A stretch of DNA of 64,000 bases from Burkholderiales bacterium. GTDB lineage: Bacteria > Pseudomonadota > Gammaproteobacteria > Burkholderiales > Ga0077523. Of the stretch, positions 42,474-54,555 are shown piece after piece; position 1 is the stretch's first letter, and every line of letters starts with the position of its first letter. The position numbers and the translations under genes are program-made. The DNA lies in assembly GCA_022843925.1 (NCBI GenBank), contig JALHMS010000009.1, positions 115,705-179,704 on the forward strand, given 5' to 3'. The notes beneath the pieces are model-generated. The model was not told the DNA's origin, did not search any database, and was given only the letters and a program-made list of their open reading frames with translations.

Positions 42474-43958
42474 ATGAGCGCCATGCCACTGCTGACCCTC
42501 GCCATCTGGGTGCCCATCCTCGCGGGCGCGCTCGTGCTTGCCACGGGCTCCGATCGGAACGCGTCCCTCGCCCGCACCATCGCTCTGCTCGGTGCCATCG
42601 CCGGTTTCGTCGTCACGCTGCCCCTCGCGATCAGCTTCGACACCGCCGTCGCCGGCATGCAGTTCATCGAAACGACCCCGTGGATTCCGCGTTACCACGT
42701 GAACTACAGCCTCGGGATCGACGGCATCTCGCTGCTGCTGATCGTGCTGAACAGCTTCACGACCATCCTCGTCGTGCTGGCCGGCTGGAAGGTGATCGAG
42801 AGCCGTGTGGCCCAGTATTTCGCCGCCTTCCTGGTGATGTCGGGCCTCATGAACGGTGTGTTCGCGGCCACGGACGCGCTGCTGTTCTACGTCTTCTTCG
42901 AAGCGACGCTGATCCCGATGTTCATCGTGATCGGCGTATGGGGCGGACCGAACCGCGTGTACGCCGCGGTGAAGTTCTTCCTCTACACGCTGCTCGGTTC
43001 CCTGCTGATGCTGGTGGCGCTGCTGTATCTCTATCGCGCTAGCGGCGGCAGCTTCTCCCTGGCCGACTGGCGCGCGCTGCCACTGGGCATGACGCCGCAG
43101 GTGCTCGTCTTCCTCGCGTTCCTCGTCGCGTTCGCCGTCAAGGTGCCCATGTGGCCGGTGCACACGTGGTTGCCGGATGCCCACGTCGAGGCGCCGACCG
43201 GTGGCTCCGTCGTGCTGGCGGCCATCGCGCTGAAGCTCGGCGGCTACGGCTTCATCCGGTTCTCGCTGCCGATCGCACCCGATGCGAGCCATGCGTTGTC
43301 GGGGTTCATGATCGCGCTCTCGCTGATCGCCGTCGTCTACATCGGTCTCGTCGCGCTGGTGCAGACCGACATGAAGAAGCTGATCGCGTACTCGTCGATC
43401 TCGCACATGGGCTTCGTGACGCTCGGGCTCTTCCTCTTCGAGCGCCTCGGCGTCGAAGGTGCGGTGATCCAGATGATCTCCCACGGCTTCATCTCCGGCG
43501 CCATGTTCCTCTGCGTCGGCGTGATGTACGACCGCATGCATTCCCGCCAGATCGCCGACTACGGCGGTGTGGTGAACACGATGCCGATCTTCGCGTCGTT
43601 CCTCATGCTCTTCGCGATGGCCAACGCGGGCCTGCCCGGTACGAGCGGTTTCGTGGGCGAGTTCATGGTGATCATGGCGGCGACGAAGGTGAACTTCTGG
43701 TTCGCGTTCACCGCGGCCACGACGCTGATCTTCGGTGCGGCCTACACCCTCTGGATGTACAAGCGGGTCATCTTCGGCGCGGTGGCGAATCCGCACGTGG
43801 CCGAACTGAAGGATCTCGAGGCCCGGGAGTGGATCTTCCTCGCCGTGCTCGCCATCGCTGTCCTGTGGATGGGCATCCATCCTGCCCCGTTCAATGCCGT
43901 GCTGGAGGCGCCGGTGGCGGACCTCCTCCAGCATCTCTCGAAGAGCAAGCTGCCGTGA
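42474..43958 (+). CDS. nuoM: NADH-quinone oxidoreductase subunit M
   Basis: 494 aa, about 14 helices, antiporter-like proton channel. Essential Glu in [10 protein letters not shown], Lys in [20 protein letters not shown], and the conserved Lys in [17 protein letters not shown]. It lies 7 bp after nuoL. It ends with a short polar tail. Confidence 0.97.
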   Translation: MSAMPLLTLAIWVPILAGALVLATGSDRNASLARTIALLGAIAGFVVTLPLAISFDTAVAGMQFIETTPWIPRYHVNYSLGIDGISLLLIVLNSFTTILVVLAGWKVIESRVAQYFAAFLVMSGLMNGVFAATDALLFYVFFEATLIPMFIVIGVWGGPNRVYAAVKFFLYTLLGSLLMLVALLYLYRASGGSFSLADWRALPLGMTPQVLVFLAFLVAFAVKVPMWPVHTWLPDAHVEAPTGGSVVLAAIALKLGGYGFIRFSLPIAPDASHALSGFMIALSLIAVVYIGLVALVQTDMKKLIAYSSISHMGFVTLGLFLFERLGVEGAVIQMISHGFISGAMFLCVGVMYDRMHSRQIADYGGVVNTMPIFASFLMLFAMANAGLPGTSGFVGEFMVIMAATKVNFWFAFTAATTLIFGAAYTLWMYKRVIFGAVANPHVAELKDLEAREWIFLAVLAIAVLWMGIHPAPFNAVLEAPVADLLQHLSKSKLP

Positions 43959-43992
43959 TCCATCGCTCCGGAAACCCTGTGCGGAGAACCGC

Positions 43993-45444
43993 GTGAGCCT
44001 CACTGCTGCCGATTTCGTCCCGATCTGGCCGGAGCTGCTGCTCCTGGTGATGGTGTGCGTCATCCTGATCGCCGACCTCTTCCTGCGCGACGACCAGCGC
44101 AACGGCGTGTACGTGCTCTCCCTCCTGACGCTGGCCGCCTGTGCCGTCGTCACCGTCGTCTCCGCCGGTTCGGACGTCTCCATCGTGATGCACGGCATGT
44201 TCGTGGACGATCCGATGAGCGACGCGCTCAAGGTGATGGTCTACCTCGCGGTCGGCGTGATGCTGGTCTACTCGCGGACCTACATCGAGGCGCGCGGCAT
44301 GTTCCGCGGGGAGTTCTACACCCTCGTGCTGTTCGCGACGCTCGGCATGATGGTGATGATCTCCGCGAACCACTTCCTGTCGCTGTATCTGGGTCTCGAA
44401 CTGCTGTCGCTCTCGATGTACGCCCTCGTGGCCCTGCAGCGCGACTCCGCGGAGAGCACCGAGTCGGCGATGAAGTACTTCGTGCTGGGCGCGCTCGCCT
44501 CGGGAATGCTGCTGTACGGGATGTCGATGATCTATGGCGCGACAGGGTCGCTGGAGATCCCGCGCGTCGCGGAGCGCATTGCGAACGGCCAGGCCAACGC
44601 CACCATCCTCGTGTTCGGACTCGTCTTCGTCGTCGCCGGCCTGGGCTTCAAGTTCGGCGCGGTGCCCTTCCACATGTGGGTGCCCGACGTCTACCAGGGT
44701 GCGCCGACGGCGGTGGCCCTGTTCATCAGCACGGCCCCCAAGCTCGCCGCCTTCGCCTTCGCGATCCGCCTGCTGGTGGAAGCGCTCGGCCATCCATCGC
44801 TGCTCGTCGAATGGCAGCAGATGCTGGCGATCCTCGCGGTGCTGTCGATGGCCATCGGCAACATCACCGCCATCGCGCAGACGAACCTGAAGCGCATGCT
44901 CGCCTACTCGACGATCTCGCACATGGGGTTCCTGATGCTCGGATTGATGTCCGGCACGGTGGACGGCTACGGCGCGGCGATGTTCTACGTGGCGGTCTAC
45001 GCGTTCATGGGTCTCGGCACCTTCGGGATGATCATGCTGCTCTCCCGCAAGGGCTTCGAGGCCGACCGCATCGAGGACTTCAAGGGGTTGAACCGCCGCA
45101 GCCCGTGGTACGCGTTCGTGATGCTGCTCCTCATGTTCTCGCTCGCCGGCGTGCCGCCGACCGTGGGCTTCTACGCGAAGCTCTCCGTGCTGCAGGCCGC
45201 ACTCGACGCGGGCTATATCGGCCTCACGATCGTGGCGGTGCTGCTGTCCCTCGTGGGCGCGTTCTACTACCTGCGCATCGTCCGGCTCATGTATTTCGAC
45301 GAGCCCACCGACACCGCACCCATCGTCGCCTCCGCGGGGGCTCGCGTACTGCTGTCGGTCAACGGCCTGGCGGCACTGGTGATCGGCATCGTGCCCGGGT
45401 GGCTGATGACGCTCTGCCAGCAGGCGATGCAGGCTTCGCTCTAG
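43993..45444 (+). CDS. nuoN: NADH-quinone oxidoreductase subunit N
   Basis: 483 aa, about 14 helices, third antiporter-like subunit. Glu in [13 protein letters not shown], Lys in [20 protein letters not shown], and [17 protein letters not shown] are present. Start is GTG 43993; the frame is open a further 33 codons into nuoM but homology begins [14 protein letters not shown]. It is the last nuo gene. Confidence 0.97.
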   Translation: MSLTAADFVPIWPELLLLVMVCVILIADLFLRDDQRNGVYVLSLLTLAACAVVTVVSAGSDVSIVMHGMFVDDPMSDALKVMVYLAVGVMLVYSRTYIEARGMFRGEFYTLVLFATLGMMVMISANHFLSLYLGLELLSLSMYALVALQRDSAESTESAMKYFVLGALASGMLLYGMSMIYGATGSLEIPRVAERIANGQANATILVFGLVFVVAGLGFKFGAVPFHMWVPDVYQGAPTAVALFISTAPKLAAFAFAIRLLVEALGHPSLLVEWQQMLAILAVLSMAIGNITAIAQTNLKRMLAYSTISHMGFLMLGLMSGTVDGYGAAMFYVAVYAFMGLGTFGMIMLLSRKGFEADRIEDFKGLNRRSPWYAFVMLLLMFSLAGVPPTVGFYAKLSVLQAALDAGYIGLTIVAVLLSLVGAFYYLRIVRLMYFDEPTDTAPIVASAGARVLLSVNGLAALVIGIVPGWLMTLCQQAMQASL

Positions 45445-45462
45445 ACCTCCGCGGCCCCTCCC

Positions 45463-46041
45463 GTGTCCGACCACGATCGCGAGCACGATTTCACCGAAAC
45501 GACGGTCTCGTCGACGGTGACCTACCGCGGCCGCATGTTGCAGGTGCGCGAGGACGAAGTCCGCCTGCCCGACGGCAAACCGGCGCGTCGCGAGTACGTC
45601 GTGCATCCGGGCGCCGCGGTGATCATGCCGCTCTTCGACGACTGGTCCGTGCTGCTCGAACGCCAGTTCCGCTATCCCCTGCACGACCACTTCTACGAAC
45701 TCCCCGCCGGCAAGCTCGAGAAGGGCGAACCCCCGATCGAGACCGCGAAGCGCGAGCTTAGGGAAGAGACGGGTTACTCCGCGACGCAGTGGCGCCAGCT
45801 CTGTCGTCTGCACCCCTGCGTGGGCTACGCCGATGAGGTCGTGTATCTGTTTCTGGCACGGGGCCTCACGTTCTCCGAACGATCGCTCGACGACGGTGAG
45901 TTTCTCGAGACGTTGGTCCTGCCGCTCGACGAGGCTCTGGAGTGGGTCCGTAGTGGACGCATCACCGACGTGAAGACCCAGATGGGGCTGCTCTGGGCGG
46001 ATCGCCTGCGTGCCGGTTGGCCGTTGCCCGACGAGGTTTGA
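45463..46041 (+). CDS. nudF: NUDIX hydrolase, ADP-ribose pyrophosphatase type
   Basis: 192 aa. It likely splits ADP-ribose to AMP and ribose-5-phosphate. The Nudix box is complete: Gly-Lys at about 85, then EKGEPPIETAKRELREETGY with the catalytic REXXEE core. The N-terminal beta strands (REYVVHPGAAVIMPLF) match the ADP-ribose group. GTG 45463 is the start, 18 bp after nuoN. It is probably the last gene of the nuo transcript, ahead of a strong bidirectional terminator. The gene symbol is by family and not proven. Confidence 0.88.
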   Translation: MSDHDREHDFTETTVSSTVTYRGRMLQVREDEVRLPDGKPARREYVVHPGAAVIMPLFDDWSVLLERQFRYPLHDHFYELPAGKLEKGEPPIETAKRELREETGYSATQWRQLCRLHPCVGYADEVVYLFLARGLTFSERSLDDGEFLETLVLPLDEALEWVRSGRITDVKTQMGLLWADRLRAGWPLPDEV

Positions 46042-46070
46042 TTCCGCGCGACTGCGATCACGCACTGCAT

Positions 46071-46116
46071 GCCACCAACAGAAAGGCCACCCTCGGGTGG
46101 CCTTTCTGTTGGTGGC
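46071..46116. terminator. Bidirectional intrinsic terminator
   Basis: A perfect 22-bp inverted repeat (46071-46092 and 46095-46116) with a CTCG-type tip; the core is AAAGGCCACC and its complement. A-rich and T-rich stretches within the stem act as U-tracts on both strands. It lies between nudF and the convergent GGDEF/EAL gene and should stop both. Confidence 0.9.
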
Positions 46117-46130
46117 GTGTGGATGCCGGG

Positions 46131-48095
46131 TCAGTGGCCGGCAGTCCCCGTCTTGCGGAACACCGGCTCGCGCGTCTCGGGCGCGTCGATGGGATAGGGC
46201 GCCCGGAACAGGTTCCCCTGGGCGTACTCCACGCGCATGCTGCGGAGACGCGAAAGCACTTCCGGGGTTTCCACCCATTTCGCGATGACCTGCTTCGACA
46301 GACCCTGGCCGACATCGCACAGCGCTTGCACGAAGATCCCGTTCGCGTCGTCCCGGGTGAGGTCGCGCACGAAACTGCCGTCGATCTTGATGTAGTCGAC
46401 GTCGAACTGCCGCAGGTAGTAGAACGAACTGAAGCCGGCGCCGAAGTTGTCGAGCGCGAACCGGAAGCCCATCTGCTTCAGCTCGCGGATGAAGTTCTTG
46501 CTGATCGACACCTCGGCCATCGCGGCGGCTTCCGAGATCTCGAACACGAGCTGGCCGCGCGACACATCGGAGCCCTCCAGCAGGGCGTAGAAGCGGCGCG
46601 TCCAGGACGGGTCGGACATGCTCACCCGCGACAGGTTGACGAAGAACCGCGAGCGCATGTTCCGGCGCTCGGGGGCGCTCAGGTAGTGGAGCAGTTTCGC
46701 GATCACGCGGAGGTCGATCTCCTGGACGATGCCGAGGGACTCCGCGGCCTCCAGGAACTGCTTCGGTGCGACGATCCGGCCGTCGTTGTCTTCGATGCGG
46801 ACGAGCACCTCGTAGTGCATCGGTTCGGCGTCGTCGAGCCGGATGACCGGCTGGACGTAGAGCTGGATGCGGTCCTCGTCGAGCACTTCGCGCAGTTGCT
46901 TCGCCCACAGCACGCGCCGATGGGTGGCGCGGAGGGCCTCGCCTTCCTGCCCGTAGATCACGACCCGGTTCCGCCCGGCGTCCTTCGCCTGGTAGAGCGC
47001 GATGTCTGCCGAAGCCAGCAGTCCCGCGGACTCGCTGCCGTGGAACGGATACAGGGCGATGCCGGCGGAGGCGGTGAGCGTGATCAGCCGGGCTTCCTCG
47101 CCCGGAATCGGCAGCGGGCACTGCCGCAGGCGGGAGAGCAGGGCTTCGGCGACGTCCTGGGCCTGGGCGCGCAGGGCGCCGGGGATCTGGACGGCGTACT
47201 CGTCGCCACCGAGGCGGTAGACCTGGGCGTCGAGACCTTCGGCCACTTCGCGCAGCACTCCGCCGATCGATACGAGGAGCTGGTCGCCGCGACGATGCCC
47301 CACGTTGTCGTTCACGTACTTGAAGTGGTCGATGTCGATGAAGACGACGGCGCCCTTGTCGTGGGATTCGAGCGCGCGCTCCACCGATTTCTGGAGGCTG
47401 ACGCGGTTCGGCAGGCCCGTCAGCGGATCGTGGGTCGCGAAGTACTCGGTCTGCATCGCGGCGCGCTGCTGCTCGGTGATGTCGCGGGCGGTGCCGCGCA
47501 TCCCGGTCAGACCGCCGGCCTCATCGTGCACGAGCCGGGCGTTGATGCCGACCCAGCGTTCGTGACCGTTGGCGTCGATGATCTGGGTGATGTAGTTCTT
47601 CACTTCGCCATCCCGCTTCAACTGCGCCAGGAAGCGGCGATTCGGCAGGTGCGAGGGCTTGCCCTCGAAGTCGAAGAAGCAGCGCCGGTCGAGTTCCTTC
47701 GGCGAGAGGCCGAACATGTCGCGGGCGGCGGCGTTCAGGTAGGTGAAGCGGCCCTGCGGGTCGGTCGTCCAGACGAGATCGTGGGACGTCTCGACGAGAT
47801 CCTTGTAGCGGGTCTCGCTCTCCACCAGCAGCTGGATGATCCGCCGCTTCTCCTGGAGCGCCTTGCGGGCGTGTTCGAGCTCGTCGTTGTAGCGGTCGAG
47901 GTTGCCGCCGAGGGTGGATGCCGCGAGACCATCGACGATCTCCTTCGCATAGCGGCGATGGCCACCGTCGGTCCGCCGCGCCATCAGGACGCCCTGGGCA
48001 TCCCATCGACGGAGTTTCTGCACCGGAATACCGAGCTTTTCCGATACTTCCTGGATGCTGTACTCGAGCTTCTCTTCCCGCATGTTCGGCGCCAT
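46131..48095 (-). CDS. MerR-type HTH / PAS / GGDEF / EAL protein
   Basis: 654 aa from ATG 48095 (ATG 48083 and a far GTG at 48191 are alternatives; none has a clear ribosome site). Order: MerR-like helix-turn-helix (about 11-58, with YSIQEVSEKLGIPVQKLRRW and GGHRRY), a short coiled coil, PAS (93-208), GGDEF (220-385) and EAL (405-640). The cyclase motif is GGDEY, and the inhibitory RxxD is replaced by EGLD. In the EAL domain the motif reads EVL and the DDFG site is DNFG, so phosphodiesterase activity is doubtful. A DNA-binding domain joined to c-di-GMP domains suggests a transcription regulator sensing or making c-di-GMP; this is inference. Confidence 0.88.
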   Translation of the reverse strand: MAPNMREEKLEYSIQEVSEKLGIPVQKLRRWDAQGVLMARRTDGGHRRYAKEIVDGLAASTLGGNLDRYNDELEHARKALQEKRRIIQLLVESETRYKDLVETSHDLVWTTDPQGRFTYLNAAARDMFGLSPKELDRRCFFDFEGKPSHLPNRRFLAQLKRDGEVKNYITQIIDANGHERWVGINARLVHDEAGGLTGMRGTARDITEQQRAAMQTEYFATHDPLTGLPNRVSLQKSVERALESHDKGAVVFIDIDHFKYVNDNVGHRRGDQLLVSIGGVLREVAEGLDAQVYRLGGDEYAVQIPGALRAQAQDVAEALLSRLRQCPLPIPGEEARLITLTASAGIALYPFHGSESAGLLASADIALYQAKDAGRNRVVIYGQEGEALRATHRRVLWAKQLREVLDEDRIQLYVQPVIRLDDAEPMHYEVLVRIEDNDGRIVAPKQFLEAAESLGIVQEIDLRVIAKLLHYLSAPERRNMRSRFFVNLSRVSMSDPSWTRRFYALLEGSDVSRGQLVFEISEAAAMAEVSISKNFIRELKQMGFRFALDNFGAGFSSFYYLRQFDVDYIKIDGSFVRDLTRDDANGIFVQALCDVGQGLSKQVIAKWVETPEVLSRLRSMRVEYAQGNLFRAPYPIDAPETREPVFRKTGTAGH

Positions 48096-48450
48096 TGGTT
48101 TCGACGGTCCGGGACCGTCACCCTGCGGTGAAGCCCGACAGCGTTGGCAACGCTCCGTCTGGTCTCGCGATTCCTTCTGGATCGGCCGCACTCTGCGGTC
48201 CCCGGGGCTTCGATGAACCGCGTCAGGCGGTTCTGCCCTTCTTCACTCTGGCCTGCGCACTGCTGGAAGCTTCACGGAGGGCCCCACGGTGACCGCCAAA
48301 GCTTGCCACCGTCCACACTCTCCCTCACATTGCGCTGGAGGATAGCATTGGACCCGCCGCCCGCACCACTGGACAAAGGTACCGGAAGGCGAAAATGCGG
48401 AGAGGATGCAGCGGCAAGGCGGTCGGAAAGCCGTTGCGAAAGTCCCGCCT
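48096..48450. other. 355-bp intergenic region upstream of the GGDEF/EAL gene
   Basis: No convincing gene. Both flanking genes are on the minus strand, so this should hold the promoter of the GGDEF/EAL gene. It is rich in dyads: a 17-bp palindrome, a 15-bp palindrome (both listed next) and GAACCGC-GTCAG-GCGGTTC at 48215-48233. No clear sigma-70 promoter was recognised. Confidence 0.5.
48103..48154 (-). promoter_or_regulatory. Two palindromes just upstream of the MerR-HTH gene
   Basis: GACGGTCC-G-GGACCGTC (48103-48119) is a perfect 17-bp dyad 7 bp from the ATG at 48095. AGCGTT-GGC-AACGCT (48140-48154) is a second perfect dyad. MerR-type proteins bind interrupted palindromes, so autoregulation is possible, but the two dyads do not share a sequence and one may be an RNA hairpin. 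Confidence 0.35.
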
Positions 48451-49572
48451 TCAGCGACCGTAGCGGATCCGGTAGACCACCCCGGCGAAATCGTCGCTCA
48501 CCAGAAGGCTGCCGTCGGGCATCCCCAGGATGTCCACCGGGCGCCCCCAGGCCTGCTCGTTCTCGAGCCATCCTTCGGCGAACGGTTCGAAGGCGGAGAC
48601 CGTCTTTGCGTCCTTCAGCGTGGCCATCATGATCCGGTAGCCGCTCTTCTTCGACCGGTTCCAGGAGCCGTGCTGCGCCACGAAGAGGCGATGGCGATAG
48701 GCTGCCGGGAACTGATCTCCGGTGTAGAACCGGAGGCCGTCGGGCGCCACGTGCCCGCCCTGCTTCCAGGCCGGCGGCACGAACTCGCTGCAGGCACGCT
48801 TGCCGCCGAACTCCGGATCCGGCGTGTCACCCTGATGGCAGTATGGGAACCCGAAGTGTTGGCCAGCCCGGGAGGCCCGGTTCAGCTCACAGGACGGCAG
48901 GTCGTCCCCCAGCATGTCGCGGCCGTGATCGTTGAACCACAGTTCCTTCGTCTCGGGGTGCCAATCGAAACCGACGCTGTTCCGGACGCCCCGCGCCATC
49001 ACCTCGTACCCCGTGCCGTCCGGGCGGATCCGCGAGATGAGGGCGTATCGGTCGGGATCGGCTTCGCAGACATTGCACGGCGCGCCCACGGGGACGTACA
49101 GCCAGCCGTCCGGCCCGAACGCGATGGTTTTCCAGCCGTGGTGACGGTCCGTCGGGAAGCGGTCGGTGACGACTGCGGGGCGAGGCGGACTGTCGAGGCG
49201 GTCCTCGATCGCGTCGAACCGCAGGATGCGGCCGACCTCGGCGACGTAGAGCGCGCCCTCCCGGAAGGCGACGCCGTTCGGTGTGTTGAGCCCCGAGGCG
49301 ATCACCGAGGGTGTCGCCGTCCTTCCGTCGGCGGAAGGACGCAGCGCGTACACCCGGCCGGCGTTCATGGTCCCGACGAACACCGTGCCCCGGTCACCGA
49401 CTGCGAGGGATCTTGCCCCCGGCACCTTGGCGTAGACCTCGATGGAGAAGCCGGCCGGCAGACGGATGCGCTCGATGGGCGGTTCGGCGGCCTGCGCCGA
49501 GGGCATCGATGTCAGGGCGAGCGCGATGCCCAGGCAGGCGAGGAAGGGACGGGCGATGGTTGGTCCGATCAT
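48451..49572 (-). CDS. Secreted PQQ-dependent sugar (sorbosone-type) dehydrogenase
   Basis: 373 aa. A signal peptide of about 28 residues ends in SAQA. The rest is a six-bladed beta-propeller of the glucose/sorbosone dehydrogenase family, with [32 protein letters not shown], the [20 protein letters not shown] region and [26 protein letters not shown] split across blades. Two pairs of cysteines (CNVC and CELN/CHQG) may form disulfides. It should oxidise a sugar or aldose in the periplasm using PQQ and Ca. ATG 49572 has GGAG 8 bases upstream. The real substrate is unknown. Confidence 0.85.
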   Translation of the reverse strand: MIGPTIARPFLACLGIALALTSMPSAQAAEPPIERIRLPAGFSIEVYAKVPGARSLAVGDRGTVFVGTMNAGRVYALRPSADGRTATPSVIASGLNTPNGVAFREGALYVAEVGRILRFDAIEDRLDSPPRPAVVTDRFPTDRHHGWKTIAFGPDGWLYVPVGAPCNVCEADPDRYALISRIRPDGTGYEVMARGVRNSVGFDWHPETKELWFNDHGRDMLGDDLPSCELNRASRAGQHFGFPYCHQGDTPDPEFGGKRACSEFVPPAWKQGGHVAPDGLRFYTGDQFPAAYRHRLFVAQHGSWNRSKKSGYRIMMATLKDAKTVSAFEPFAEGWLENEQAWGRPVDILGMPDGSLLVSDDFAGVVYRIRYGR

Positions 49573-49637
49573 GGTCGATCTCCGTGAGGACGGCAGGCGC
49601 CGTCGGGATGCTCCGAGGGGACCCTGGCACTGCCGCC

Positions 49638-49665
49638 CTTGAAATGCCGGCAGGCGTCCCCATTG
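49638..49665 (+). promoter_or_regulatory. Sigma-32 heat-shock promoter of htpG
   Basis: CTTGAAA (49638-49644) and CCCCATTG (49658-49665) are separated by 13 bp, matching the RpoH consensus CTTGAAA / CCCCATNT nearly perfectly, 35 bp upstream of the htpG ATG. Confidence 0.85.
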
Positions 49666-49700
49666 TGCTGCCGTTTCCATGTGACGCCACGGAGCATCCG

Positions 49701-51605
<1,905 letters not shown>

Positions 51606-51662
51606 TCCGGCAGGCGCTCGCGGCGGTCGATCCGGCCGTCGCGGGCGCCGGAGTCGTGCCCG

Positions 51663-52502
51663 CTACTTGAGCAGCACCTTCGCCGGGTCCACCTCGAAGC
51701 GATCCTGCACCCGGAGGTCGCCCGTGTCGACGATCTCCGCCCGCAGTTCACCCTTGCCGTCCGGCAGGAAGTAGAAGCGGAAGCTGGGGTTCTCGCTGAT
51801 GGTGAAGTCGAGATCCGCCGACATCACCAGGCGGTCCGCGTAGAACACGCGGATCTCGCGCACGAACCGCGGTGGCTCCGCCTCGGAGCCGATCCCCGAG
51901 AACTGCGGATGCGCCACTCGCAGGTGTGCGAGGAGCGGCTCTCCCGGATCCGCGAACTGCTCGTCGACGGAGAACCGGACCTTGCCGAGGTTGCGCATCG
52001 CCTGATCGTTCTTCGCACCCGCCGCGGAACACCCGCCCGCTCCCGTCACCAGTTTCGCATCCATCCAGAGGGAGCCGTCGTTCAACTCCGCGACCACACG
52101 GACGGGTGATGCGCTCTCGAGCCGGACGCGCGTCTCGATGTCGGCCTTGCCGCTCTCCGGCGTGAAGTTGAACCGAACCCCGAACGGCGACGGATTGTTG
52201 TCGATCACCAGCCACAGGTGCTTCACATGGCGTTCGGGCTTCTGGAAGAGATGCGTCCGCACCATGATCGGGACGACCGCGGCGTCGTCCGCGTAGGGGT
52301 GCACGAAGAGTTCGACGACCCTGCCGGGATCCGTCCGGACCGTCCGGTCCCCGAAGAGGCTGCGACGCAGATCGCGCCATCGCTGGGAATCGAGGCCATC
52401 CACCGCGTGGACATGGGGCGCGGCAAGGGCCGCCGGCAGGGCGAGACCGGCGAGGATCGACCGCAGAAACGGGCGGCGGGTGTTCCGAGGTCCGATGCGC
52501 AT
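51663..52502 (-). CDS. Quinoprotein-associated SoxYZ-like carrier, Tat-exported
   Basis: 279 aa. The N-terminus has a twin-arginine signal (TRRPFLR followed by a hydrophobic stretch, cleavage near HVHA). A SoxY-like domain (about 35-160) ends in GAGGCSA, whose Cys corresponds to the substrate-binding Cys of SoxY. A SoxZ-like domain (165-275) follows in the same chain. Such fusions are known next to PQQ dehydrogenase genes and are thought to carry something for them, though the cargo is not established. Here a PQQ dehydrogenase is two genes away. No sox operon is present, so thiosulfate oxidation is unlikely. Confidence 0.85.
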   Translation of the reverse strand: MRIGPRNTRRPFLRSILAGLALPAALAAPHVHAVDGLDSQRWRDLRRSLFGDRTVRTDPGRVVELFVHPYADDAAVVPIMVRTHLFQKPERHVKHLWLVIDNNPSPFGVRFNFTPESGKADIETRVRLESASPVRVVAELNDGSLWMDAKLVTGAGGCSAAGAKNDQAMRNLGKVRFSVDEQFADPGEPLLAHLRVAHPQFSGIGSEAEPPRFVREIRVFYADRLVMSADLDFTISENPSFRFYFLPDGKGELRAEIVDTGDLRVQDRFEVDPAKVLLK

Positions 52503-52654
52503 GGCGGGTGCGTTCGCGGTTCATGGGGGAACGGTGATGATAGGCCAGGGCGCGGCGCCGAGGACGCTGGCGCGCTGCACCAAAAGCAGGGCATGAACTC
52601 TCCGGGGTTTCCGCTACTCTCTCGCACGTTCCGCCAACCCCGCAGCGAGCCTTC

Positions 52655-54292
52655 ATGACGACAACCGCCTCATCCGGCCTCTTCGGCTGGATCGACCGCA
52701 ACATCATCGATCTCGGCCGCCAGATGCGCATCTCCTATCTGCCGCCGCTGATGGTCTACGTGGCCTACGGCATCTCCGGCCTCACCGCGATCGCCGGCAC
52801 CTTCTTCGTGAAGGACTACCTCGGGCTGTCCGCGGAGGCGCTCGCCGCGCTCGGTTTCTGGGTGGGCCTCCCGTGGGCGCTGAAGATGCCCGTGGGCCAC
52901 ATGGTCGACCTGCTCTGGCGGTACAAGGGTTGGCTCGTCGCGTTCGGTGCGAGCCTGCTGGCGTCCAGCCTGCTGATCATGATCGGGCTGCTGGCCGACC
53001 GCATGGCGATGGAGGCGATCATGCCCGGCGACCGCTGGTTCATCCTCGCCTCGCTGCTCGCCCCGATCGGGTACGTGGTCCAGGACGTCGTCGCCGATGC
53101 GATGACCGTGGAAGCCGTCCCCCGTCTCGACGACGACGGCCATCCCATCCCCGAGGCGGAACGCCGCGTCGGTCACACCACGATGCAGACCCTCGGCCGT
53201 GTCGCGATCATCGGCGGCAGCGTGATCGTCTCGGCGTTCAACGTCGCGATCTTCGCGGACGCCGGTCTGCTGTCGAAGGCCGAGAAGGCAGCGAAATACC
53301 TCTTCCTCTACCAGTGCGCGCTGCTCATTCCCGTGGTGTCGGTGCTGGGCGTCGTGTTGTCCGCGTGGATCCTGCGCCGTCAGGCGAAGCGACTCGCGGC
53401 GCTCGGCGTCGACCGCGCCACCATCGATGCGCAGGTGTTCCATCATTCGCAGCGCCCGCCCGTGAACTGGTGGATCCTGGGCGGCGGCCTGCTGTTCGCC
53501 GTGTTCTCCATCGCGGTCGGCTCCTCGGGCAGCCGGTTCAGCCAGGAGATCGTCTTCGCGGGATCCCTCGCGATCGTGCTGTTCCTCATGCTGCGGCTGG
53601 TCCGCGAACTGGAACCCGCGTCCCGCAACGTCCTGATCGGCACGGCGCTGCTCGTCTTCGTGTTCCGGGCGATCCCGGGTGCCGGCGCCGGGGCGAGCTG
53701 GTGGAGCATCGACGTCCTGAGGTTCGACGAAGGCTTCCTCGCGAAGCTGGGGGTCATCGGCAGCACGCTCGGGCTGCTCGGGATGTTCCTGTTCCGCCGG
53801 TTCATGGCGGACAACTCGATGGCCTACGTCCTGGGCTTCCTCACGATCGTCGGCACGATCCTCTCCCTGCCCACGCTCGCGATGTACCACGGCTTCCACG
53901 AATGGACGGCAGCGCATACCGGGGGCGTCGTCGATGCGCGCTTCATCGCAGTGATCGACACCGCGCTCGAATCGCCGCTCGGCCAGGTCGCCATGATCCC
54001 GATGCTCGCGTGGATCGCGAACTCCGCGCCGGACAAGTTGAAGGCGACGTACTTCGCGGTGATGGCCTCGTTCACCAACCTCGCGCTCTCGCTCTCCCAA
54101 CTGGGGACGAAGTATCTGAACGGCGCCTACAAGGTCACCCGCGAAGTGAAGGACGTCGCGACCGGTGCCGTCCAGGTGCCTGCCGACTACAGCCAGCTCG
54201 GACATCTCCTCGCCATCTCGATCGCGCTCGGGCTGGTGCTGCCCATGCTCGCCATCGTCTTCGTGAAGACGACGCGCTTCCGCAGCGCCTGA
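52655..54292 (+). CDS. MFS / BT1-like membrane transporter
   Basis: 545 aa with 12 or more membrane segments. The N-terminal part (VKDYLGLSAEALAALGFWVG, PWALKMPVGHMVDL) resembles the folate-biopterin transporter (BT1) branch of the major facilitator superfamily; the match fades after residue 200. A long polar loop occurs between helices 6 and 7 (RRQAKRLAALGVDRATIDAQ). Divergent from the SoxYZ gene. The substrate is not known; a folate or pterin assignment is speculative. Confidence 0.7.
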   Translation: MTTTASSGLFGWIDRNIIDLGRQMRISYLPPLMVYVAYGISGLTAIAGTFFVKDYLGLSAEALAALGFWVGLPWALKMPVGHMVDLLWRYKGWLVAFGASLLASSLLIMIGLLADRMAMEAIMPGDRWFILASLLAPIGYVVQDVVADAMTVEAVPRLDDDGHPIPEAERRVGHTTMQTLGRVAIIGGSVIVSAFNVAIFADAGLLSKAEKAAKYLFLYQCALLIPVVSVLGVVLSAWILRRQAKRLAALGVDRATIDAQVFHHSQRPPVNWWILGGGLLFAVFSIAVGSSGSRFSQEIVFAGSLAIVLFLMLRLVRELEPASRNVLIGTALLVFVFRAIPGAGAGASWWSIDVLRFDEGFLAKLGVIGSTLGLLGMFLFRRFMADNSMAYVLGFLTIVGTILSLPTLAMYHGFHEWTAAHTGGVVDARFIAVIDTALESPLGQVAMIPMLAWIANSAPDKLKATYFAVMASFTNLALSLSQLGTKYLNGAYKVTREVKDVATGAVQVPADYSQLGHLLAISIALGLVLPMLAIVFVKTTRFRSA

Positions 54293-54356
54293 CGCGATCT
54301 CGCAATCTCCGCCGGCAGCGTCCTTGACGCCGCCGATGCCGCTCGACTAGCCTTCG

Positions 54357-54552
54357 GGCGTCGCAGGTGCCCCGACGGCGTCCAGCCGGAGGGGATAATC
54401 GGGAAGTCGGTGCCGGGGTCGTTCACAGATCCCCATGCCGACGCTGCCCCCGCAACGGTAGGCGAGTGACGCGGTCCATCCGGCCACTGTGCATCACGCA
54501 TGGGAAGGCGGATCGCGGGCATTCCTCGCAAGCCCGGAGACCGGCCCGTGAC
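54357..54552 (+). promoter_or_regulatory. Cobalamin (B12) riboswitch
   Basis: All hallmarks occur in order: AGGTGCC near 54365, GGGAAGTCGGTG (54410-54421), CTGCCCCCGCAACGGTA (about 54447-54463), CCACTG, GGGAAGGCGG (about 54502-54511), and the B12 box AGCCCGGAGACCGGCC (54531-54546). It precedes the PEP-CTERM gene by about 220 nt and the TonB receptor beyond. Binding of adenosylcobalamin or another cobamide would be expected to repress these genes. Confidence 0.93.
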
Positions 54553-54555
54553 TCG

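Noticed and set aside
43891..47121. 1076-codon minus-strand frame through nuoN and nudF into the GGDEF gene
   Set aside because: It is a shadow of nuoN and nudF and runs through the bidirectional terminator; the real minus-strand gene there is in another frame.
51663..52502. Part of a sulfur-oxidising sox operon
   Set aside because: SoxY and SoxZ are fused in the quinoprotein-associated form, and no soxA, soxX, soxB or soxCD is nearby.
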